64,000 bases of DNA, taken from NCBI GenBank assembly GCA_023238725.1, contig CM041541.1:11122044-11186043 (forward strand), written 5' to 3'. The notes beneath the pieces were generated by a model, which saw only the letters and a program-made list of their open reading frames with translations, did not search any database and was not told the DNA's origin. Shown piece by piece: positions 1-11,300 of this stretch. This DNA comes from Scortum barcoo. Its lineage: Eukaryota; Chordata; Actinopteri; Centrarchiformes; Terapontidae. A program made the translations under genes and the position numbers. The number at the start of each line of letters is the position of its first letter. Within the stretch, counting starts at the first letter, position 1.

Positions 1-84
1 GTTTGATCGTCTTTTCAGCGCTCCACCAGGGCCGTGACCGACCCACGGCGGGGCCGATCCAAGGACCTCACTAAACCATCCATG

Positions 85-137
<53 letters not shown>

Positions 138-577
138 CGAGCTTATGACCCGCGCTTACTGGGAATTCCTCGTTCATGGGAAATAATTGCAATCCCCAAT
201 CCCTATCACGAGTGGGGTTCAGCGGGTTACCCACGCCTCTCGGCGAAGGGTAGACACATGCGCTGATCCACTCAGTGTGGCGCGCGTGCAGCCCGGACAT
301 CTAAGGGCATCACAGACCTGTTATTGCTCAATCTCGTGTGGCTGAACGCCACTTGTCCCTCTAAGAAGTTAGACACCGACCGCGCGGGGCGCGCATAACT
401 AGTTAGCATGCCGGAGTCTCGTTCGTTATCGGAATTAACCAGACAAATCGCTCCACCAACTAAGAACGGCCATGCACCACCACCACCCACAGAATCGAGA
501 AAGAACTATCAATCTGTCAATCCTTTCCGTGTCCGGGCCGGGTGAGGTTGTCCCTGTGTTGAGTCAAATTAAGCCGC

Positions 578-616
<39 letters not shown>

Positions 617-1264
617 TAAGTTTCAGCTTTGCAACCATACTCCCCCCGGAACCCAAAGACTTTGGTTTCCCGGACGCTGCCCGGCGGGTCATGGGAATAA
701 CGCCGCCGGATCGCTAGTTGGCATCGTTTATGGTCGGAACTACGACAGTATCTGATCGTCTTCGAACCTCCGACTTTCGTTTTTTGATTAATGAAAACAT
801 TCTTGGCAAATGCTTTCGCTTTCGTCCGTCTTCTTGCGCCGGTCCAAGAATTTCACCTCTAGCGCAGCACAATAATCTGACGAATGCCCCCGGCCGTCCC
901 TCTTAATCATGGCCCCGGTTCAGGAAGAAAACCCACAAAATAGAACCGGAGTCCTATTCTATTATTCCTAGCTGCAGTATTCAGGCGACCGGGCCTGCTT
1001 TAAACACTCAAATTTTTTCAAAGTAAACGCTTCAGACCCCGCGGGACACTTAGCTAAGAGCATCGAGGGGGCGCCGAGAGGCAGGGGCTGGGACAGACGG
1101 TAGCTCGCCTCGCGGCGGACCGTCAGCTCGATCCCTGAGATCCAACTACGAGCTTTTTAACTGCAGCAACTTTAAGATACGCTATTGGAGCTGGAATTAC
1201 CGCGGCTGCTTGGCACCAGACTTGCCCTCCAAGTTGATCCTCGTTAAAGGATTTAAAGTGTACT
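1..1264 (-). rRNA. partial, degenerate 18S rRNA gene fragment (probable rDNA pseudogene)
   Basis: Read on the - strand, this stretch matches the central and 3' part of vertebrate 18S rRNA, roughly from residue 560 to about 60-80 bases short of the 3' end (positions from memory). Recognisable blocks include the universal region around 90-115, the region at 575-720, and the block near 1190-1260 that contains the GCAGCCGCGGTAATTCC-type sequence. Homology stops abruptly at 1264, where AT-rich unrelated DNA begins, so the 5' third of the gene is missing. By memory of the vertebrate consensus I see small insertions near 478, 550, 615, 780, 830 and 865, several in otherwise invariant segments, plus substitutions. 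That argues for a dead copy. The left side runs off the window, so 3' sequence could continue there. Confidence 0.9.
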
Positions 1265-1660
1265 CAAAAATATGAAAAATATAAACTTTCAAATAGTCTA
1301 TTTCCAGGTTATTTCATATTTTAAGTCAGCTCATATTTGCATTTGACCAAAATGGACCAAAAATTTAAATCCTCAAAAACAACATGTAATTATGAACAAG
1401 TTACATGAGTATATGCACAATTAAGTCTTAGTCTTCTTGTCTAATTTGATTCAGTTTTAAACACGCTTGCAGCTTCGATAGCAACCTTAACAATCACTCA
1501 ACGTAATAATACCGATAACAATAATCAAAATGAGGAGAAAAATACATCTCCCGCTCTGTTTGTTTCTCTTCCTCCCTTCATCTCTCTCTGTCATTCCTCT
1601 AATTGCAGCCGTAATCCTGAGCCAGATTAAAGGGATGTGCAGGGACTCAGTGTGTGAATT

Positions 1661-1685
1661 GTGTGTGTGTGTGTGTGTGTGTGTG
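1661..1685. repeat. (GT)n microsatellite
   Basis: Uninterrupted GT dinucleotide run of about 12 units. Confidence 0.95.
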
Positions 1686-4432
1686 GTCTGAATGAACGAT
1701 GCATAGATCTCTCAGAGATTACTCGATCCCTGTCATCATCACACGGGTTGAAACCGACAAAAATCCAAATCCAATTTTCCCTCCTCCTGACGTTTACTCG
1801 TACGAGGAATGTGATCTGGCAGCTTGTGTAGAAACCAACTGCTGAGCGTTTTCTCCGCGGCCGACATGTTGTAATGTTTGTTGTTGTAAGTTTGATTACA
1901 ACGTGATCTATCAGCTGTCACGTCTACTGCTGACGCAGGTTCGGATAATAATATATTCTACAGCAGTTTTTCTCTGATATGAAACCCTGATTTTATAAAT
2001 CCTGCCTGCTCTCTCTTTAATACAGGTTGGCCTGAAAGGAACAGGGTGTCTGGCAAATGTTTGGACCTATAAATAGCAGCACTGTCTCCTTTGTGTCTGT
2101 GTCTTTTTGCCTTTTGCTTTTAAACAAGGCCGTAATTTGCAAAATTCACACTTACTGTCCACTTTATTTGCTGACTGCCAAATAAGGAAGCGTCCTCACT
2201 CAGTGTCGGTTGCACTCAAGTGTGTGGCTCTTCGGTGATGGTTTTTAGCTCATTGTAGAATGAATTTCATTGTCTTTTTAATTGTCATGTGCAGCAGAAG
2301 CGAAGCTGCTAAGTAGAGATATGAGACATGCTGCCAAAACTATACTAGAAACGTCAAGGAATTTTAAGAAATGCTTAAAAAAAACAAGACATTTGGTGGC
2401 CTTTTCTGTCTGCTTTCAAATCTTGCCTTTGCTGAGGTTTGGTCTTTCAGTGAGCTTAAGGATATTTGTGTCGTTTGACAAACATGCAAAGTTACATTCC
2501 ACCACCAAAGCTGATTAAATTGTCATTATCTCATCTGACAAGCTGATCTAAGGGAAGCATGGAGAGTGAAAACATCACGGAATCAATTCACTTCCTGCTT
2601 GAGTCCTGATGGTTGTAAATTTGCTCCCCACATTTTCTGTATTTTAGAATATTTTTCTGGGTGGTTTCATCCTATAGTTAGAACAGCCTCGTACATACTG
2701 CAGGGATGACAGAAAACTACTATTCAGTTATGTAATGTCCAGTTTGTTTATCTGACCTGAGCTTGTTGTGGAGATAGGTGGAGAGGTGGTAGAAGACCTG
2801 GGAGATAAAGTTTTTGTGCTGTCCTTATCGAGCTCACCAGCCTGGACAAGAGCGCACTGTTTTCTCTCTCTGTTATCAATTTTATCTCTTTTTTTGACAT
2901 ATTTTTCCCTGACACGGATATCCCCAGTGGCAGACGAGTGAGAAGACTGGGCTTGATAGAGTCACACGTCTGGTATCCACAGTGTCTTTTTCTCTCTCAT
3001 CTGTGATTTTTCTTTGTAGAGGAGTGACATTTGAGGCTTTGCAGCCTATTTGTATGAAGCCCAAACGTCTTTATTCTGCTCTAGTGAAAGCCATCTGCTC
3101 TAAAACAATCTCTCCTCTCTCAAAACATACCTAAATTGTCAATAATATGGAAATTTGAAACTCGCTGAATAGCTTAAGAGTCAATAGAGAGATTTCACTC
3201 CTTTTCCTTGAGTGAGGATTGAGCCTGACACAAACACCTGGGTTGGGAATTTCAAGCAGGTGTGTGAAGTCTCTTTTTGGGACTTCTGACTCCCGATTGG
3301 GGTAAATGTTGTAAGATTTTGTACGCCAAGTCACTGACCATGAAGCTCAGTAGATTTCCGGTTTGCTCTTTGAGGTTTTTGGCCCTCAATGCAGAAGAAC
3401 TATTACTGGTTTGTTGTTGTGCTTTATACTAAAACAGACTAATTGAAGAAGAACTGGTGATGGCGCTGGCAGCATTTAGCTTGTGTCTGGCAACAACTTC
3501 AGCGTGCGTCAGAGAGATGCTCTCATGGGAATTGCAGGTGTCACCAGCCAATGCTTAAAAAATTGGGGCAGCAGGAGCGTTAACAGGGGGTTGCCTTAGC
3601 ACATTGTGCATGTTTTCAAGCTTTATTTTTGGAGAAATAATGGTTTCTGGTTTATCATTTTCAATTCTATCCTGTCTGGGATGATGCACTGAGTCGGTCT
3701 TTAACCGCATGCTATGGAAAAGCCAGCAGATTATGTCACAAGATTTTCTCATCTTTCTCTATCTGGTATAAGACAGGTCCTGCTTCCAGCTGCTGCCATA
3801 GCCCAAGAGCTTTCTGTATTTTGCTTTCCAAATTGGCTGCAATCTTGACTCTCAGCTCGACACAGCCAGTGCACTCTGCAGAGGGAAAAAAGGGAAGATG
3901 ACATCTTGTTCGATGTGATTTAAAGCTCGAGATCCTGTAAGAGACTTGGAGAGAGTACACTGCAGTTCACATGTGAGAGAAACGCACTGAAAGTCCCGAG
4001 GTATCAATTCAGAATGAGCTTCCAATCTTCAAACTGATGAAATATTCAGTATGTCCAAAAAATTAGAGAAAATTATTCATTGGAAAACTGTGGGTGAAAG
4101 AGTTGGTCCCCTCCCTCCTTCATTATTTCTATGCCTTTGTATTCTCTATCCAACACATATGCTACGCTGTTGACACACAGATTTACAGTTTACCTTAAAG
4201 AACGAAGGCATTTACAACAACTGGAAGGTGTTAAGGTTCACACACACGGATACATCGTGTGAAGGAAAATATGAAGGTCATGTGAGCTGCTTGTCGCACT
4301 GTGGAAGCAAAGAAAATCAGCGTAAAGAGGAGACGGCATGGGGTCATTTTCTGTGGATACAGGAACTATTTCCAGCTCGAAAGTTCATTTGAGTCATTTG
4401 AATTAAAAAAAATGTGCTTAAATAAGTTTCAG

Positions 4433-4591
4433 TGTGCTGGTACAATGCAGCAGTGTATTGTGGAAATCCTGGAAGCTCAGTTGGCTGACAGACATGCTGT
4501 TCTTATAATGTTGTGGGTTGGAATTGGACTCATGATTGTGGTTATTCACATCCTCGCTGCTCTTTCCCATTGTATGTTTGTATTATATTAA
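4433..4591 (+). other. possible terminal exon or exon relic encoding a membrane segment
   Basis: A TTTCAG acceptor-like site at 4427-4432 is followed in one open frame by a short cysteine-containing stretch and then about 28 hydrophobic residues with a W-V-G-I-G-L core, ending in a TAA stop. The layout (Cys-containing helix, then a final membrane span with a GxG motif) is loosely like the last exon of a tetraspanin. No upstream exons were found, no canonical AATAAA follows, and a chance open frame is quite possible. Confidence 0.15.
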
Positions 4592-6779
4592 CATAGCAAC
4601 ATAGTCAATTACAAAAGAACCTAAACATTGAGTTGAATTTAACATGTAGTCCTGTATTTCCCATGTATGTACAGTATAAATACATTAAAAAGTAAATTAA
4701 AGTAACATCCGAAGGGTATTAACGAGAATGAGTTGTTATTTTAGCAAACAAGTCAGAGGTTTACTAGTTGAAATCTTACGATGGCTGCTGGGGAAGACAA
4801 TAGTTCCTTGTCTGTTCAGGCTCCTCTGGAGGAGGAGGAATGACTTAACGCGACAAATTTTCTCCCCACGTGAAACGACATTTTCGCCATCCCCTTCATC
4901 GCTGACATGGCAGTGAAAAGTAGCTCCAGCAGCCTGAAAGTCACTGCACTTGTATTTGGCTTTTTATTTGGTGATGTAATGAGCTGCAGGATGACAGATA
5001 CACCAACAAGAATCGCAAGATTTCACATAGTCTAGTCAACATTTTAAATTTTGAACATCTGTAGTTATTATTTGCCTGTCAGCTCGTGAATTTAACCAGC
5101 CACCAAAGTTTACTGGACTTTTAACACTTAAACTCCTGGCTTGTCGATGTATTGAAGGGCTGTTATAAGTATGTCTGACAGCTCTGCTTAGCTTCCCAAT
5201 GCTCAATGCTTTCTCCATGCTCTGTATGCTCAGTGCAAAATGTTCATTGATGTTTAAATTGTCTGTAGGTGTGCACATTATGGCAGCAATATTGCATATC
5301 AGATCAATGCTGACTGTCTTTCTCTCTCTTCTCTGTGTCAATCAGTCCTGGACTTCTATCAAATAGTAACAATTATAAAACACGGTCGCTTTTGGTTTGA
5401 TTATTAAACATTTTAAATGCCTCTACGTCAAACTTGGTACAAAGTTCAGTGCAGTTGGAGTACTACGAAGCAACCTGCAGGAAGTGAAACATTTACAGTG
5501 TTCCTTCATACGTGGTAATACATGTTTGAACGAGCCAAAGGAGAACTTACATGTACATTTAGTTTAGTATAATAAATTTTAGCTTTTAAATGCACTACAC
5601 TTGTATATAGAGCCAGGTAGCGTTGGTTTACCCAAATTACAAAAAAATGATTTCATATCTGCTATTTAATCATAGATATAGTTTTATTTTTATCCACAGA
5701 GGTTTTGAGATATCTGCCTTTGAGGTTTCTGCCAGTTCTCATGGAGGTTAATGCGCAGACATTTTCAAATTCTTTCTTCAAAACATTAGCTATGAGACCA
5801 TAAAGAAGATATAAAACATATTAAATCATTATTAAATACATGGTCATTAAATGATGCGACGTCACTTGCTACTCACATGTTTCCCCTAATAATAGTACTA
5901 TAGTCCTTGTATTCACGACTACATTGGCATCACAAAGGCCATGTCTTCATGCTGTTTACGTATGGCAGAACATTGTTTTTGGCCAAACAAGAACCTATAC
6001 TGCGTTAATCACGAAACCCCCATCGACCGCAGAACAGCTCTGTGGGAGCCACTTAGGCCAATCATGGTTTGCTGCTTTGGTTTTATTGATGCAGGAGCGA
6101 CATCACTGCGGCGTGGGAGGTCGATTTCCCAAAGACTTCCACATACTTAAGTACAAATCCAAATCCAAATTCAAATTGGGTTTGAATAGAGGGTGTGGCC
6201 ACGAGACAGGTACCGAAAGTTTGCGCACACACACATGAAAACACATCTACAACCAGTGACATGATGTGTGGCGAAACATATGTTGTTAGTTAGCATGGCA
6301 GTGAATTTCTGCAGATTATCATGAATAACGGCACCACAAGACAGTTTCCATTGGGTTCTTTTGTGTTGTGGTGAGCTACAGTCATTATCTCAGTAGATAT
6401 AAAGCACTGTGGGTAAGAGAAAATGGGTTTTATTTTGTTTTGGGTTGAACTGTCTCCTCAAGGGTTTTCTCAGCCTTTCTCTGCCTCTTACATCAGTGTC
6501 CTCTCTCTCTTTCTTTCTCTCTCCTGGATCTGTTTCATCTTGGTGAATACAATTGGAACAAATTGAATTCAGTACACTGCAGGCCCCGCTTCTGTGGCAG
6601 GTTGTCTAGGCCTATATACTGAAACTAATGCTAAGGCAGCAGCAAAATGAACTGAACTACGACAACTAAAACAATGTACTCACTTTCTATCCCTCATACT
6701 ATGGTCTGTCTGCCCCCTCCTCCCTGCATTGGCGACTATAAACAGTTGGACGTTTACTACAAACACATCCGACAACCCC

Positions 6780-6833
6780 CACCAGCCAGCCAGCCAGCCC
6801 ACAAGGACAATCCCTCCTCCTCCTCCTCCTCCT
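6780..6833. repeat. CCAG and TCC simple-repeat patch
   Basis: Three to four tandem CCAG units followed a short distance later by about seven TCC units. Confidence 0.8.
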
Positions 6834-8200
6834 TGCGAGCTACAATGAACAGGAAGAGCACTTCTTGGTTTCGCAGAGACGTCAGGGTCATGAGTGTCAT
6901 TCGCTGGACGCCAAGATGTGTGGTGACATTGTGATCGAGCCGAGACTTGTTATAAGCGGGCCGGAAAAGCTTTTGTCTATGTGCATCTCCTGCACAAACA
7001 CACATCATTGTTTTCGCTGTTTTTACTTACCACCTTGATGAGAAATGACTTTGTCTGTTCAAGGGCACGGTGTATTTCAGGGGCAGTAGGTGGCTCAATC
7101 ATTCATTAAAACCCCTGTTAAACTTTATGGCTTTAAATGAATGAGCTGTTTTAGATTTCTGCTAACCACAGGAGCGCTGAGGTGGGGCTCAGTGTTGTAG
7201 CCACAAACCTTTTGGTTCCAGTTAATGTTCAGCTGAACTAATTGAATAAGTATTTTTGTATGCGTTTCCTGGTTTAATAGCAGCTGATCTTTGGATGGGA
7301 AACCTAAATCTCACCAAAAACTTGGAGAATTGAGCACAAATTGGGATTTTTCTCAGCATGATTAATGTATATTATTCATTTTATAGGAGCAGCAGGATGT
7401 TTTTTAGCTCACTTGGTGTTGCAGCAATGTAAATCTATACAAAACACAATGGTTTAATGTTGTGAAAGACATTCCAGTCCTGCTCTTTTGACTTTTCCCG
7501 AGGTGGAAGGACTTCAGAATCAGTTACAAGGTGTGTTTTTTAACAGGGCACATTGACCTCAGATAGACTTGCACTGGATTCCTCCCTTTTTTTGCATTCC
7601 ACTTGTTATCTTTGCTGTGAGTTTTGTCCACCCTCTTTCTCCCAAGCTTTCGCAGGAGGACAGTCAGAGAGTCAGACAGTTTTAATCAGCGTCTCACTCT
7701 TTTCTCTTTCTGTCTTTGTCATTCAAATGCCTCGTTGGGCTCTGGGCAATCAGTCACCTGCAGAGCTGGACTTTCACCTTTCCAGCTCTGCCTTTATCTC
7801 TCTGTCTCTCATTCACTATTCCACTATCTTGCCTTTTTTTCTGCTCTTGTTCATCCCTGTTTGTACTGTAAACTAAGGGACACAGGGATTCACTCTGGAG
7901 CTTAAGGGCGTGGGCGTTTGTAGCGGACCAAACCACCTACCTGTCGCAAGTGAAGGTTGAACGTGCGAGGAGTGAAAGAAGGGAAGCGGTGAGAACAAAA
8001 CAGGGAAGTTGAGCAAGATTTTCTCCTCCCATTTCTCACAAATATACTCCTCCTCCACTGATGACTCCCCCCTCCCCCAATATCCCCCTTTTTGCCCCCC
8101 CCTCAATACTACTACTACTACTCACCTGTCCAGTTTCACCCCCTCTCCATCTCATCTTCCCCCAAGCTCCTCCTTTAAGGGCAGGTGAAGCAGTCGTGGG

Positions 8201-8207
8201 TATAAAG
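8201..8207 (+). promoter_or_regulatory. TATA box of atp1a1 copy 1
   Basis: TATAAAG lies 185 bp upstream of the start codon. The expected transcription start would be near 8230, giving a 5' UTR of about 155 nt with no intron. The 5' flank from 7990 to 8160 is pyrimidine-rich with C-tracts. No perfect CRE palindrome was found in this proximal promoter, unlike copy 2. Confidence 0.65.
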
Positions 8208-8276
8208 GTCTGCTAATGTGCAGCAACCTATCTTCTCTGCTCTGGGGAGTGCGGAAGACACAGGAAGCGACAGGGC

Positions 8277-8320
8277 TGAGAGAGAGAGTGTGTGTGTGTG
8301 TGTGGAGAGAGAGAGAGGCG
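8277..8320 (+). repeat. GA/GT/GA compound microsatellite in the 5' UTR of copy 1
   Basis: A run of GA units, then about eight GT units, then GA units again, between the predicted transcription start and the start codon. It should be transcribed as part of the leader. Confidence 0.85.
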
Positions 8321-8385
8321 AGAGTAGGAAAGCTGCAATTTAAAAAGACAATTGGATTGACTGTTCTCAAACTTGAATTGCAACC

Positions 8386-8397
8386 ATGGGGCTGGGA
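8386..8397 (+). CDS. atp1a1: atp1a1 copy 1 exon 1 (residues 1-4)
   Basis: Four codons, M-G-L-G, then a GTAAGT donor. Intron 1 is only 441 bp, against 9.9 kb in copy 2. Confidence 0.93.
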
Positions 8398-11300
8398 GTA
8401 AGTATTGGACCTTTGTCACATTTTTGTTTCTAAGTCTTTTGATTGAGGTGAAGATTAAGCCAGTTGTGTTTTTTTCTCACTTTTGAGCTCAGACCTAGTT
8501 TCAGTTACGTTCATGGTTAAGCTTGGCAGTTGTGATTGCCTGAAGTACTTTGTACCTTAGTTTCGAAATGTGCCATGTGAATGTACAGTTTTTTTACTGT
8601 TATTAAAAGATCTGTGAACTCTTCAAACTTTTTAAAAAACTGAGATTTTTATGAGAGTAACTCACAACCCCTCCTAACAATAAGTAACACGAGTTTGACA
8701 GCATGTTTGAACAGCAGCGTTGACACTGCTTTCTGTTTTGACTCATGCAACAAAAGAGGAAGCTTCAGAGCAGTCTCCCCACGTGTGTTGAAGAGTCTTG
8801 TGCTGAAGCTCATTTTTGTCTCACTTTCTTCAATCCAGAGAGGGAAAGATGACTACAAACCGGCGGCAACCTCAGATGGCGGGGAGAAGAAACGCAAGAA
8901 GGGCAAAGGGAAAAAGGATATGGATGAGCTGAAGAAAGAAGTTGACCTGGTGAGTACGGAAACAAAAGTCTGTCAGTATCTTTAGCGCTTGATTGGGGTC
9001 ATTTCAGTAAGTCAAAACCAGGAAGCAGAACACTCAGAAGTGAGTCTGACTCTGTAAAAACACCTCCTAAAATCAATCTTAATTAACACTGAAAGGAAGA
9101 GGAAGAAGGACCTCCCTGAACTTTACAACCATGTCCTCCCGTCGAACTTGCTCGCCCCATCCTTAATGACGGTCTTGGTCACTGTAAGTCACCACCATTG
9201 GTCACAGCAGCGTTACAGTCACGGCTCAGACAAACCTCTGCTTTGACCTCACGGCCAGTCACATGAGATGTAGCTGTCTGCCCTTTATTTCATAAAGATT
9301 GCTGCTTACACTGACACATGCACTGTCACATGTTATTAAGGTGTTCATGGCTATACTTAACTTCCAAGTCATGCTTATCTGGATTGGTTTCCAGCGCTAA
9401 AATGTTGGGTGAGAAGCTCTGTTGTCATTATTGTCCTTGCTTTGTCAAAACACATGGACCAGTCCTTTCCCCGCAGCCTAGTAAACATAAATTATTCCGC
9501 CTCAAAGTTCATTTCATGTCTAGCGACGATCACAAAGATACTAAACTTTCACCGCTGCGCTCTGAGTATGAATGCACAGAAGTTTGCAGACTTTTAAAGT
9601 TGCATGCATGGTGGTTTAGGTCGGTTTGAAACATCCTGTGCTACCCCATTTCCACTGTTGTCAGCTTTTTCTGAATCTGTAGCTAGCTGAGGTTATTTCC
9701 CAAGGTCAGTGAGGCCCTGTCGCATAGAGTTTATCCCCAAGTCCATGAAAAGGGTCTCTGAATGATTTCATACCTCTGTCTGTATGTTTGAATGCACACT
9801 GGTGGCATTATACAGGCAGAAATAAGTTTGCCAAAGCCGCTCTCAGTTCTGTGATGAACTACCCTTAAGATGGCTCGTTAAAAGACAAAGCACCTTTTAA
9901 CTTCCGTAAGATAGTGTCCTTCACAAGGTCAGATCACAAGGAGGCAGATTCAGGTGTCATGTTCATCTCAAAGAAACACGTAGATATTTGTGAACACGGC
10001 ATGTTAAAATGATTTTATAATATTACAATGAACATTTTCTGTAATTTTGCTGTTAAAGATGTGAACTGATTTTTGACTTTAACAAGGTCATCAAGTAAAG
10101 AAGAATATATATCCTGTATGTTTCTGAAGTAACTTTTTAAAAACTGCAATAACACAACAAGAATATGAATTTAATGGCTCGTTGCCAGATTTATAATTAC
10201 TTCTTTAATTACTAGAATCCAGCAACAGTCTCTGCCCAAAGTCATCGACCAGGTCACAAAGTACTGCAGGTTATTAGGTAATAAAATCCCCATCTAGATT
10301 ACATATTAATGATTATTGTCTTCTGTACATCTTAACTAGATCTCAAAGTCCTGCCGCCGCTGAAGGACATCTCAATGCCATAGCAACCGTATCGCCGGTC
10401 TGCCATAACCTTCCCAACCGAGCATATCATTCACGACAGTTAACAGCAGGCACTGTCATCAATGAGTTAGAAATGCATTGTTTCTTCAGAAAGCTCCAAA
10501 ATGACTTTGACTTAAAGGTAACGGTGATTTACCGTCACATGCTAATGATCTTTAGGTTTCAGATTTGAGTTTTGGGCTGTGATAAAAGAGTGCTAAGAGT
10601 GTGGGCGGGTCTCTATGGAGCACGTGAAGCTGACATGTTAATGATTATTGCATCATCATATTATTAACCGAGGCGTCAAAGTCCAGCCAAGAACAATGGA
10701 AACGATTACCATAGTAACGCAATGTGGTTTGATCAAATGTGACAAAGTCCAACATTAAATGCTAAATATAGGATCGCATTCAATTTGATTTTTTTTTTTT
10801 TTTTTTTAACCAGTCCAGGAGTGTGTATTTGGTCATACAAACAGTATCCAAATGAGTGTGTTTAAGAGCTGGAATATCAAAGCCAGTGAAGAAATTTCCT
10901 CCACGAGCTTCAAAAGAACTGCTGACTAACAGTTAAATAAAGCAACAGTAGTTTAGGGAGTGTGATAAATCATTATCCACAGCACATTTGGCACAGAATG
11001 CTTTGCTCGCTTATTATAATGCAAAACGGCAGCAGGTCAGGCCGAACTGCACTTCAAACATTCACAGCTTAGGACTGCACATTTTCAGTGGTCAAATTAC
11101 TATTATGTAAATGTGCAGTATATATTTATATATATGCTCCAAGCAGTGGATAACTGAAACATTAAACTGTGAAGGGGTCAAAGTGAACTCGTACTTACAT
11201 AACATAATGGGACGCTGTCACTGAGTGGTGTGAACCGACCCTTCATTCATTCCTTCAGCCGTTTATTCATTCACGATAGACTCACGGTAGCTGAGAACAA

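Larger units (their letters stand above)
1265..8200. other. upstream non-coding region, no confirmed gene
   Basis: About 6.9 kb of AT-rich unique-looking sequence between the 18S fragment and the first atp1a1 promoter. It contains a short GT microsatellite near 1661, a CCAG/TCC simple-repeat patch near 6780-6833 and homopolymer runs. Open frames here are short and show no family signature. One candidate terminal exon at 4433-4591 is listed separately with low confidence. I see no tRNA, snRNA or 5S gene. Confidence 0.6.

Noticed and set aside
272..906. Several open frames of 60-80 codons on both strands inside the first kilobase
   Set aside because: They lie within the 18S rRNA-like sequence and are chance frames over an RNA gene fragment.
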